Shown here: positions 7,510 to 13,461 of the stretch, in pieces
Layout: each line of letters begins with the position of its first letter
Numbering within the stretch: position 1 is the stretch's first letter
From: Clostridiales bacterium
GTDB taxonomy: Bacteria; Bacillota; Clostridia; Oscillospirales; Oscillospiraceae
Direction: 5' to 3'
NCBI GenBank assembly: GCA_004557075.1
Contig: SFEX01000033.1
Location: 1 to 17,637, forward strand
Length of the DNA: 17,637 nt
Translations under genes and position numbers: made by a program
The notes under the pieces: model-generated
The model's database searches: none
Told to the model about the DNA's origin: nothing
The model's input: the letters and a program-made list of their open reading frames with translations, nothing else

Positions 7510-7869
7510 TTAGAACTTCAGGCCGCTCTCACGAGCGCCCTCTGCCAGTGCTGCTACACGGCCGTGGAAAATGTAGCCGCCGCGGTCAAACACGACGTTT
7601 TCAATTCCCTTTGCCAGTGCGCGCTCGGCGATGGTGTTGCCGATCTTCTTGGCTGCTTCGACGTTGCCACCGTTGCCTTCAAAGCCCTTCTCAACGGTGC
7701 TTGCAGCAACGAGGGTGTTGCCTGCAACGTCGTCGATTATCTGGGCATAGATGTGATTCTCGCTGCGGAATACGCTCAGGCGGGGTCTCTCGGCAGTGCC
7801 GGAGATCTTGCCGCGTACTCTTGCATGGCGCTTGATGCGCTGTGCTCTTGTATCAGGTCTTTTAATCAT
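7510..7869 (-). CDS. rplR: 50S ribosomal protein L18
   Basis: L18 binds 5S rRNA and helps dock it into the central protuberance with L5. The 119-residue protein has the family's basic N-terminus (RAQRIKRHARVRGKISGTAERPRLSVFRS) and the conserved HIYAQIIDD and VVFDRGGYIFHGRVAALAEGARESGL segments. It lies 16 nt after rplF and 18 nt before rpsE, with an AGGAGG site 10 nt upstream of the ATG. Confidence 0.98.
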   Translation of the reverse strand: MIKRPDTRAQRIKRHARVRGKISGTAERPRLSVFRSENHIYAQIIDDVAGNTLVAASTVEKGFEGNGGNVEAAKKIGNTIAERALAKGIENVVFDRGGYIFHGRVAALAEGARESGLKF

Positions 7870-7885
7870 TCAGGCACACCTCCTA

Positions 7886-8425
7886 TTACTTAGCGCCGGT
7901 CTTGCCTTCTTTGCGGCGGACAACTTCGTAGTCATACTTGATGCCCTTGCCCTTGTAAGGCTCGGGAGGACGCTTGCCACGAACTTCTGCTGCAAACTGG
8001 CCGACCTTCTGCTTGTCAATACCCTTGACGATGATCTGATTGGGGTTGGGTACCTCGATCTGGATATCCTCGGTCTCAGGCATGATGACCTGATGAGAAT
8101 AACCGACGTTCAGTACCAGATTCTTGCCTTCCTTCGCCGCACGGTAGCCAACGCCGTTGACCTCAAGGGTCTTGGAAAAGCCCTCGGACACGCCGATGAC
8201 CATGTTGTTTACCAGTGTGCGGGTCAGACCGTGCAGAGAACGGTTTTCCTTCGCATCGTCGGGGCGGGAGACGTGAATGACGCCTGCTTCGACTTCTACT
8301 TTCATTGTGGGTGCTACGTTCATCTCAAGCGCGCCCTTCGGACCCTTGACTGCAACGTGCTGTCCGTCTACCTTTACTTCCACGCCTGCGGGAACGGTTA
8401 TCGGAGCTCTACCAATTCTTGACAT
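7886..8425 (-). CDS. rplF: 50S ribosomal protein L6
   Basis: L6 lies next to the sarcin-ricin loop near the factor-binding site. The 179 residues contain the two tandem L6 folds: MSRIGRAPITVPAGVEVKV opens the first, and the second carries the signature PNPNQIIVKGIDKQKVGQFA and RPPEPYKGKGIKY (about 125-160). The length is that of the family. It begins 14 nt after rpsH with an AGGAGG-like site and is followed by rplR. Confidence 0.98.
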   Translation of the reverse strand: MSRIGRAPITVPAGVEVKVDGQHVAVKGPKGALEMNVAPTMKVEVEAGVIHVSRPDDAKENRSLHGLTRTLVNNMVIGVSEGFSKTLEVNGVGYRAAKEGKNLVLNVGYSHQVIMPETEDIQIEVPNPNQIIVKGIDKQKVGQFAAEVRGKRPPEPYKGKGIKYDYEVVRRKEGKTGAK

Positions 8426-8439
8426 AATCAGTTACCTCC

Positions 8440-8838
8440 TTACCATACGAACGCGAGGACTTCGCCGCCGATGTGAGCTGCGCGAGCAGCCTTGTCGGTC
8501 ATGACGCCCTTGGATGTGGAAACGATAGCGATACCGAGGCCCTTCAGGACCTTGGGCAGCTCGTCTGCTCCGGCGTAAACGCGGAGGCCGGGCTTGGAGA
8601 CACGGCGAAGACCCTGGATGGCCTTCTCCTTGCCGGGGAGATACTTGAGGGTGATGCGGATGATGCCCTGCGTGCCGTCGTCGATGATCTGGACGCTCTT
8701 AATGTAGCCTTCCTCAAGAAGGATCTCAGCAATAGCCTTCTTCATCTTGGAAGCGGGGACATCTACAGTCTCATGCTTAGCGCTGCCGGCGTTGCGGATG
8801 CGGGTAAGCATATCTGCAATGGGGTCTGTGATCTGCAT
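8440..8838 (-). CDS. rpsH: 30S ribosomal protein S8
   Basis: S8 is a primary binder of the central domain of 16S rRNA and represses the spc operon in E. coli. I place the start at the ATG at 8836-8838 (MQITDPIADMLTRIRN, 132 residues), because CAGGAGG lies 8 nt upstream and the family begins there; an in-frame ATG 39 nt earlier lacks support. The C-terminal signature STSKGVMTDKAARAAHIGGEVLAFVW is intact. The gene follows a 692-nt non-coding island, whereas elsewhere in the operon spacers are under 25 nt, so its transcription or translation may be uncoupled from rpsN. Confidence 0.97.
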   Translation of the reverse strand: MQITDPIADMLTRIRNAGSAKHETVDVPASKMKKAIAEILLEEGYIKSVQIIDDGTQGIIRITLKYLPGKEKAIQGLRRVSKPGLRVYAGADELPKVLKGLGIAIVSTSKGVMTDKAARAAHIGGEVLAFVW

Positions 8839-8946
8839 TGTTTTTCCTCCTGATTTGAAGTTACTGCGACCTTGCATAAGTCGTCAGTTCAGGCGGCGAG
8901 GTTCCACACTAATACATGATTAGCTGCGGCCTTTCGCCATCCTTGT

Positions 8947-8996
8947 GCTTTCTTGTAAGAAAGCTCCTTTCCTTGCTCTTTCTTGTAAGAAAGAGC
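8947..8996. repeat. Pair of related palindromes
   Basis: Both centre on CTTTCTTGTAAGAAAG. The first is flanked by G/C (8947-8964, 8-bp arms) and the second extends to 10-bp arms with GCTCTTTCTT at 8975-8984 and AAGAAAGAGC at 8987-8996. The centres are 30 nt apart. This is a perfect-arm duplication with a GT loop, typical of small dispersed palindromic repeats. Neither is followed by a T-run on the minus strand. Confidence 0.75.
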
Positions 8997-9003
8997 CAAA
9001 GAA

Positions 9004-9216
9004 CTTTTAGTTCGTTACCGACATTGGCGGTTGTCGTAATGCGGTATCTCGGTAACGGACTGCTGGGGTAAGTTTGGCTCTGCTCGCTCTAAAGCATAGA
9101 GGGCAAAACCTTTTAGTTCGTTACCGATATTGGCAATTATCGTACTGCGGCAGCTCGGTAACGGTGTGCTGGGGTAGATTTGGCTCTGTACCTTCTACGG
9201 GAGAAAGTGCAAAACC
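9004..9216. repeat. 106-bp tandem duplication with conserved fold
   Basis: 9004-9082 and 9110-9188 align with no gap and 11 differences in 79; the GCAAAACC ends (9103-9110, 9209-9216) keep the same 106-nt offset. Each copy has a 9-bp closing inverted repeat CGTTACCGA/TCGGTAACG (9013-9021 with 9049-9057; 9119-9127 with 9155-9163) around two small hairpins. In copy 1 CGACA/TGTCG becomes CGATA/TATCG in copy 2, and ATG-CGG-TAT becomes CTG-CGG-CAG. Five of the differences thus preserve pairing. The outer GAGCCAAA (8993-9000) also pairs with TTTGGCTC (9073-9080) in copy 1. Confidence 0.8.
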
Positions 9217-9290
9217 TGCGATTGCGCGCGGAAACAGGCAAAACTGCTGATATTTCACCCTTTTTTCCGCTATATTGAAAAACCGCCGAA

Positions 9291-9319
9291 GAGATACACC
9301 GAGTTTTTCGGTGTATCTC
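9291..9319. repeat. 12-bp perfect hairpin in the rpsN-rpsH island
   Basis: GAGATACACCGA (9291-9302), loop GTTTT, TCGGTGTATCTC (9308-9319). On the minus strand the stem is followed at 9 nt by TTTTT, and on the plus strand at 7 nt by TTTTTT, so it is terminator-like in both directions but the T-runs are not adjacent. Full termination on the minus strand would cut off rpsH and all genes beyond. Confidence 0.7.
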
Positions 9320-9352
9320 ATCATTGTTTTTTCGCAAATTACGCATCGTCTC

Positions 9353-9381
9353 ATCTTACTGCAAATCCTGACTTTAGTCAA
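9353..9381 (-). promoter_or_regulatory. Candidate internal promoter ahead of rpsH
   Basis: On the minus strand, TTGACT (9376-9381), a 17-nt spacer, then TAAGAT (9353-9358) resemble a sigma-A promoter (5/6 and 4/6 to consensus). A transcript from about 9346 would run through the hairpin at 9291-9319 and the tandem duplication into rpsH. The -35 overlaps a small palindrome (TGACT/AGTCA), so it could be chance. Confidence 0.35.
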
Positions 9382-9470
9382 GGTTTTTTCAGCCGAGATG
9401 ACAGATTTTTTCAGCTTCCGATCCTAAAATTTCGAGAGATTTTTTTGCGAGACAATCTTGACGAGGCGAC

Positions 9471-9489
9471 GCTGTATACGCTATACAGC
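9471..9489. repeat. 8-bp hairpin just after rpsN
   Basis: GCTGTATA (9471-9478), loop CGC, TATACAGC (9482-9489), 42 nt past the rpsN stop on the minus strand. No U-tract follows, so it is not an intrinsic terminator. It may be part of a dispersed repeat that also has a relative at the left edge (see findings). Confidence 0.6.
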
Positions 9490-9530
9490 GAGCCGAGGAA
9501 AGGCCGTATCGCGGAAAAAGATCCGGAATT

Positions 9531-9716
9531 TTACCAGGAAGCCTTGCGAACGCCGGGAATCTGTCCCTTGTAAGCCAGCTCGCGGAAGCATATGCGGCAG
9601 ATGCCGTAGTCACGCAGGTATGCGTGGGGGCGGCCGCAGATCTTGCAGCGATTGTACTTTCGGGTAGAGAACTTAGCAGGAGCCTGCTGCTTGAGAATCA
9701 TTGATTTCTTTGCCAT
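9531..9716 (-). CDS. rpsN: 30S ribosomal protein S14, zinc type (type Z)
   Basis: S14 stabilises the 30S head next to S3 and S10. The 61-residue protein is the short zinc form, with C24-x2-C27 and C40-x2-C43 (RCKICGRPHAY and GICRICFRELA) and the conserved terminus YKGQIPGVRKASW. The non-zinc form is about 90-100 residues and is not present here. It follows rplE by 13 nt with an AGGAGG-like site. The next gene, rpsH, is 692 nt away instead of the usual few tens. Confidence 0.98.
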   Translation of the reverse strand: MAKKSMILKQQAPAKFSTRKYNRCKICGRPHAYLRDYGICRICFRELAYKGQIPGVRKASW

Positions 9717-9729
9717 TTCCAGTTCCTCC

Positions 9730-10269
9730 TTAGTTCATGAAGGGAGCGCCCATGAGCCTGAGCAGCTCGCGCGCTTCCTCGTCGGTCTTAGCGGTGGTGG
9801 TGATCGCAATGTTCATACCGCGCAGCTTCTCGATCTTGTCATAGTCGATCTCGGGGAAGATGATCTGCTCTTTAAGACCCATGCTGTAGTTGCCGCGACC
9901 GTCGAATGCGTCGGCGGAGATTCCGCGGAAGTCGCGGACGCGGGGCAGAGCGACGTTGAGCAGACGGTCAAGGAACTCCCACATGCGGTCCTGACGCAGG
10001 GTGACCTTTACGCCGACATGCATGCCCTCACGGAGCTTGAAGTTAGCGACGGACTTCCTTGCGACGGTTGCAACTGCGTGCTGACCGGTGATCGCAGAGA
10101 TCTCTTTTATAACATTGTCAAGTGCCTTTGCATTATCCTTGCAGTCGCCGCAGCCGACGGATACAACGATCTTGTCGATCTTGGGGATCTGCATAACGGA
10201 CTTGTACTGGAACTTCTCCATCAGAGCAGGAGCAACTTCCTCAACGTACTTTTTCTTCATTCTTGTCAT
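9730..10269 (-). CDS. rplE: 50S ribosomal protein L5
   Basis: L5 binds 5S rRNA with L18 and forms an intersubunit bridge with S13. The 179 residues show the family's N-terminus (YVEEVAPALMEKFQYKSVMQIPKIDKIVVSVG), the RKSVANFKLREGMHVGVKVTLR segment and a C-terminal TTAKTDEEARELLRLMGAPF. A second ATG three codons in (MKKKYVEE) is possible, but the first is better spaced from the GGAG at the rplX junction. It lies between rplX (18 nt) and rpsN (13 nt). Confidence 0.98.
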   Translation of the reverse strand: MTRMKKKYVEEVAPALMEKFQYKSVMQIPKIDKIVVSVGCGDCKDNAKALDNVIKEISAITGQHAVATVARKSVANFKLREGMHVGVKVTLRQDRMWEFLDRLLNVALPRVRDFRGISADAFDGRGNYSMGLKEQIIFPEIDYDKIEKLRGMNIAITTTAKTDEEARELLRLMGAPFMN

Positions 10270-10287
10270 AGTAAGTTATCTCCTTTC

Positions 10288-10593
10288 TCAGATTTCTGCG
10301 CCGCACTTGCGGCAGACGCGGACCTTTTTGCCATCGACGAGCTTGTAGCCGGCGCGGACGCCCTTGCCGCACTTGTCGCAGTAGAGCTGAACCTTGCTGA
10401 CATAGATCGGGGTCTCGACCTTGATGATGCCGCCGTCCTGTCCCTGCTTTCTGGGCTTCTGATGCTTGGTAGCAACGTTTACGCCCTCAACGGTGACCTT
10501 GCAGGTCTTGGGGTCTGCGGAAAGAACCTTTCCGATCGTCTTCTTGTCACGACCGGCCAGGACTATTACTTTATCGCCAGTTTTAATTTTCAT
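10288..10593 (-). CDS. rplX: 50S ribosomal protein L24, with zinc-ribbon tail
   Basis: L24 initiates 50S assembly and lies near the exit tunnel. The 101 residues contain a KOW motif at the start (GDKVIVLAGRDKKTIGKVL, about 6-24) and a C-terminal zinc-ribbon-like pair, C72-x2-C75 and C94-x2-C97, found in L24 of many but not all bacteria. It begins 13 nt after rplN with a GGAGGG site and is followed by rplE at 18 nt. Confidence 0.97.
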   Translation of the reverse strand: MKIKTGDKVIVLAGRDKKTIGKVLSADPKTCKVTVEGVNVATKHQKPRKQGQDGGIIKVETPIYVSKVQLYCDKCGKGVRAGYKLVDGKKVRVCRKCGAEI

Positions 10594-10606
10594 TCTTGCG
10601 CCCTCC

Positions 10607-10978
10607 TTAAATCACTTCGGGAGCCAGGGACAGGATCTTCATGTAATCCTTGTCGCGCAGCTCACGGGCGACGGGCCCGAAGATACGAGTGCCGCGGGGG
10701 TTCTTATCGGTACCGTTGATAAGAACTGCTGCGTTCTCGTCGAAACGAACATAGGTGCCGTCGGCGCGGCGGACGGGCTTCGCGGTGCGGACTACGACCG
10801 CCTTGATGACGTCGCCCTTCTTGACGGAGCCGCCGGGAGCCGCCTTGCGCACGGATGCTACAATGACGTCACCGATGCTTGCGTATCTGCGCTTGGAACC
10901 GCCAAGAACGCGGATGCACTTGATTTCCTTGGCGCCGGTATTGTCGGCAACCTTCAGATAACTTTCCTGCTGTATCAT
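10607..10978 (-). CDS. rplN: 50S ribosomal protein L14
   Basis: L14 is a beta-barrel protein at the subunit interface and the docking site of silencing factor RsfS. The 123 residues show MIQQESYLKVADNTGAKEI at the start, RYASIGDVIVASVRKAAPGG in the middle and a conserved PVARELRDKDYMKILSLAPEV end. The length equals that of the family. It lies 13 nt after rpsQ with a GGAGG site and is conventionally the first spc gene; no separate promoter is visible in that short spacer. Confidence 0.98.
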   Translation of the reverse strand: MIQQESYLKVADNTGAKEIKCIRVLGGSKRRYASIGDVIVASVRKAAPGGSVKKGDVIKAVVVRTAKPVRRADGTYVRFDENAAVLINGTDKNPRGTRIFGPVARELRDKDYMKILSLAPEVI

Positions 10979-10991
10979 TTATGCTGCCTCC

Positions 10992-11255
10992 TTACTTAGC
11001 CTTTTCTACGATTTCGACCACGCGCCATCTCTTGTCCTTGGACAGAGGACGGGTCTCCATCACGCGAACGATATCGCCGACGCCGCACTCGTTATTCTCG
11101 TCATGCGCCTTCAGGCGGTAGGTTCTGCCGATGATCTTCTTATAAGTCTTGTGTGCGACGCGATCTTCAACGATGACAACGACGGTCTTATCCATCTTAT
11201 CGGATACTACCTTGCCAACGCGAGTTTTACGGGAAGTTGTTCTCTCATTATTCAT
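10992..11255 (-). CDS. rpsQ: 30S ribosomal protein S17
   Basis: S17 is a primary 16S rRNA binder with an OB fold at the base of the 30S body. The 87 residues include RKTRVGKVVSDKMDKTVVV (about 9-27), the YKKIIGRTYRLKAHDENN segment, and DIVRVMETRPLSKDKRWRVV near the end. It begins 14 nt after rpmC with an AGGAGG-type site and is followed by rplN. Confidence 0.98.
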   Translation of the reverse strand: MNNERTTSRKTRVGKVVSDKMDKTVVVIVEDRVAHKTYKKIIGRTYRLKAHDENNECGVGDIVRVMETRPLSKDKRWRVVEIVEKAK

Positions 11256-11269
11256 TCTGACTTACCTCC

Positions 11270-11464
11270 TCACTGCTCGAGTGCTTTCTCGCGGATAACG
11301 GTCTTGACTCGGGCAATGTCACGACGTACAGCGGAAATCTTTACGGGGTTATCGAGATGATTGGTGGCATGCTGCATACGGAGCATGAACAGGTCCTTCT
11401 TGAGCTCAACGAGCTTGGTCTCAAGCTCTGCTACGGACATGGAACGTATTTCATTTGCCTTCAT
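11270..11464 (-). CDS. rpmC: 50S ribosomal protein L29
   Basis: L29 is a two-helix protein near the exit tunnel that takes part in contacting SRP and trigger factor. I choose the ATG at 11462-11464 (MKANEIRSMSVAELE, 64 residues), which matches the family's N-terminus and lies 1 nt after the rplP stop with GGTGGTG 6 nt upstream. A GTG four codons earlier is also in frame but would overlap rplP. The FMLRMQHATNHLDNP signature (about 32-46) is present. It is followed by rpsQ at 14 nt. Confidence 0.96.
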   Translation of the reverse strand: MKANEIRSMSVAELETKLVELKKDLFMLRMQHATNHLDNPVKISAVRRDIARVKTVIREKALEQ

Positions 11465-11465
11465 C

Positions 11466-11897
11466 TTATTCACCACCGTTCTCAGACTCAGTGCCCTTTG
11501 CGACTATCTTGGTCTTGCAGGGCAGCTTGTGGCTGGCAAGGCGAAGAGCCTCGCGTGCGATCTCTTCGGGAACGCCTGCGATCTCAAACAGCACTCTGCC
11601 GGGCTTTACGACTGCAACCCAGTACTCGGGTGAACCCTTACCGGAACCCATACGGGTCTCGGCCGGCTTCGCGGTTACGGGCTTGTCGGGGAATATCTTG
11701 ATCCAAACCTGGCCGCCGCGCTTGGTGTAGCGGGTCATGGCTATACGGGCTGCCTCGATCTGGTTGCTGGTGATCCAGCTCGGCTCAGTGGCCATCAGGC
11801 CAAAATCGCCGTATGCAACAAAGTTACCGCGCATTGCTTTGCCCTTCATGCGGCCGCGATGCACTCTGCGGTACTTTACTCTTTTAGGCATTAACAT
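11466..11897 (-). CDS. rplP: 50S ribosomal protein L16
   Basis: L16 completes the A-site region of the 50S subunit and binds between 5S and 23S rRNA. The 143 residues begin MLMPKRVKYRRVHRGRMKG, include WITSNQIEAARIAMTRY (about 41-57) and KVWIKIFPDKPVTAKPAETR-like residues, and end with the usual LPCKTKIVAK segment. Its ATG overlaps the rpsC TAA by 1 nt (TAATG), a typical translational-coupling junction. The later in-frame ATG (MPKRV) is less likely. Confidence 0.97.
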   Translation of the reverse strand: MLMPKRVKYRRVHRGRMKGKAMRGNFVAYGDFGLMATEPSWITSNQIEAARIAMTRYTKRGGQVWIKIFPDKPVTAKPAETRMGSGKGSPEYWVAVVKPGRVLFEIAGVPEEIAREALRLASHKLPCKTKIVAKGTESENGGE

Positions 11898-12796
11898 TAG
11901 TCTTTGCCTCCTTCCTTAGCGGGAGCCGCTGCTGCGGGACGAGGGCCGCGGTTGTAGCCGCCCTGGCCTGCGGGACGCTGGCCATAGCCGCCCTGACGGC
12001 GGTCGCCGTTCTGCTGGCCGCGGTTGTAGCCGCCCTGACGGCGGTCACCGTTCTGCTGGCCACGGTTGTAGCCGCCCTGACGGCGGTCACCACGGCGGTC
12101 GTCACGACGACGGCGGTCACCCTGAGGCTTGTTCATATCCATTACGCGGGGAGTGGTGCGCAGGGTCTGGGAGAGGACCTCGCCCTTGTAGATCCAAACC
12201 TTTACGCCGATGCGGCCGTAGGTGGTCGCTGCCTCCGCGAAGCCGTACTCGATGTCGGCGCGGATGGTCTGAAGAGGAATGGTACCGTCGTGGTACTGCT
12301 CAACGCCTGCGATCTCGCGTCCGCCCAGACGGCCGGAGCACATGACCTTGATGCCCTTTGCGCCCATGCGCATTGCGCGGCCCATTGCGTTCTTCATTGC
12401 GCGACGGTGAGAAATACGCTTCTCGATCTGCTGTGCAATGTTCTCTGCCACAAGCTGTGCGTTGGTGTCGGGGGTGCGAACCTCAACGATGGAGATAGCC
12501 ACGGGCTTGCCGATCATCTTCTCGACCGACAGGCGCAGGCGCTCGATCTCGGCGCCGCCCTTACCGATGACAACACCGGGTCTGGAGCAGTGGATATAAA
12601 TGCGTACCTTATTGGAATCGCGCTCGATCTCGATGGTAGGAACACCGGCGGAATAGAGGGTCTTCTTCAGGTAGTTGCGGATGTTGTAATCTTCGACGAT
12701 GAGATCGCCGACCTTGTCTGCACGGGCGTACCAGCGGGAGTCCCAATCCTTGATAACTCCTACACGCATGCCATGAGGATTAACTTTCTGTCCCAT
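11897..12796 (-). CDS. rpsC: 30S ribosomal protein S3 with long repetitive C-terminal tail
   Basis: S3 lines the mRNA entry channel and has helicase activity with S4 and S5. Residues 1-222 are a normal S3: MGQKVNPHGMRVGVIKDWDS, a type II KH domain with VVIGKGGAEIERL (75-87), and the C-terminal domain with MCSGRLGGREIAGVE. Residues 225-299 are an extra low-complexity tail rich in Arg, Gly, Gln, Asn and Tyr, with GDRRQGGYNRGQQN at 236-249 and 250-263 and a partial third copy from 264, then PAAAAPAKEGGKD. The usual length is about 210-240, so the tail adds some 70 residues. It resembles RGG-type RNA-binding tails; its role here is unknown. Confidence 0.97.
   Translation of the reverse strand: MGQKVNPHGMRVGVIKDWDSRWYARADKVGDLIVEDYNIRNYLKKTLYSAGVPTIEIERDSNKVRIYIHCSRPGVVIGKGGAEIERLRLSVEKMIGKPVAISIVEVRTPDTNAQLVAENIAQQIEKRISHRRAMKNAMGRAMRMGAKGIKVMCSGRLGGREIAGVEQYHDGTIPLQTIRADIEYGFAEAATTYGRIGVKVWIYKGEVLSQTLRTTPRVMDMNKPQGDRRRRDDRRGDRRQGGYNRGQQNGDRRQGGYNRGQQNGDRRQGGYGQRPAGQGGYNRGPRPAAAAPAKEGGKD
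12009..12092. repeat. 42-bp tandem repeat inside rpsC
   Basis: 12009-12050 and 12051-12092 are identical at 40 of 42 positions, and a partial copy lies at about 11985-12008. The period is 14 codons, so copy changes keep the frame. It encodes the repeated part of the S3 tail. Confidence 0.9.
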
Positions 12797-12813
12797 TTAT
12801 TCTGCCTCCTTCC

Positions 12814-13161
12814 TTAGTCTCTCTCAGCCACGCAGATGGTGATGTGGCTGGTGCGCTTGTTTATGCGGTACATACGTCCCTGAGCTCTGGGCATGCCGCG
12901 CTTGAGGATGGGGCCGCCGGTCGCGTAAGCAACTGCGACATAGAGCTTCTCGGGATCCATTTCAAAATTGTTCTCCGCGTTTGCCTTTGCACTGTCAAGC
13001 AGCTTGATCATGTATTCGCAGCCTGCCTTGGGAGTGTGCTCCATAAGTGCTCTTGCAATGTCCACGTCCTTGCCGCGGATCATATCGCAGATGATGCCGA
13101 CCTTGCGGGGGGAGATGCGGGCATACTTTACTTCTGCTCTCGCCATTTTCTTTTCGTCCAT
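12814..13161 (-). CDS. rplV: 50S ribosomal protein L22
   Basis: L22 extends a long hairpin into the exit tunnel, where macrolide-resistance changes occur in other species. The 115 residues include VKYARISPRKVGIICDMIRGKD (about 11-32) and the hairpin segment GPILKRGMPRAQGRMYRINK (about 83-102), normal in length. I keep the first ATG (MDEKKMARAE) because AGGAGG lies 7 nt upstream; the ATG five codons later would also fit the family. It lies 12 nt after rpsS and 17 nt before rpsC. Confidence 0.97.
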   Translation of the reverse strand: MDEKKMARAEVKYARISPRKVGIICDMIRGKDVDIARALMEHTPKAGCEYMIKLLDSAKANAENNFEMDPEKLYVAVAYATGGPILKRGMPRAQGRMYRINKRTSHITICVAERD

Positions 13162-13173
13162 GTTCTCTCCTCC

Positions 13174-13446
13174 TTACTTGCCGGTCTTGCTGCCTGCATG
13201 GCCGCGGAAGGTACGGGTCGGAGCGAACTCGCCGAGCTTGTGGCCGACCATATCTTCGGTGACGTACACAGGAACATGACGGCGGCCGTCGTGTACTGCG
13301 ATGGTGTGTCCTACGAAGGACGGGAAAATGGTAGTGGCACGGCTCCAGGTCTTGAGAACCTTCTTCTCGCCTGCCTTATTCATTTCATCGACTCTCTTCA
13401 GAAGCTCGGGAGCTGCGAAGGGGCCTTTCTTAACGCTTCTACTCAT
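13174..13446 (-). CDS. rpsS: 30S ribosomal protein S19
   Basis: S19 pairs with S13 in the 30S head near the A site. The 90 residues contain SRSVKKGPF at the N-terminus, TWSRATTIFPSFVGHTIAVH (about 33-52), and GEFAPTRTFRGHAGSK near the end. Size and order (rplB-rpsS-rplV) are standard. A GGAGGG site precedes the ATG by about 10 nt. Confidence 0.98.
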   Translation of the reverse strand: MSRSVKKGPFAAPELLKRVDEMNKAGEKKVLKTWSRATTIFPSFVGHTIAVHDGRRHVPVYVTEDMVGHKLGEFAPTRTFRGHAGSKTGK

Positions 13447-13461
13447 TTACTTATGCCCTCC

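Larger units (their letters stand above)
8839..9530. other. Repeat-filled island between rpsN and rpsH
   Basis: These 692 nt contain no protein I can support: open frames on both strands are short, overlap inverted repeats and match no family I know. From the rpsH side they hold a 5-bp hairpin (8909-8923), two related palindromes (8947-8964, 8975-8996), a 106-bp tandem duplication (about 9004-9216), a 12-bp hairpin (9291-9319), a possible minus promoter (9353-9381) and an 8-bp hairpin (9471-9489). rpsN and rpsH are normally neighbours, so the island looks inserted. Confidence 0.8.

Noticed and set aside
5185..7893. 902-codon plus-strand open frame
   Set aside because: It runs antisense across secY, rplO, rpmD, rpsE and rplR; it is a byproduct of codon bias in the real genes and has no recognisable domain.
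8839..8877. Longer rpsH start 13 codons upstream
   Set aside because: The extra codons include the real SD sequence CAGGAGG and are not part of S8; the ATG at 8838 matches the family.
9121..9381. 86-codon minus open frame in the rpsN-rpsH island
   Set aside because: It is composed of the tandem duplication and hairpin; changes between copies preserve base pairing, not codons.
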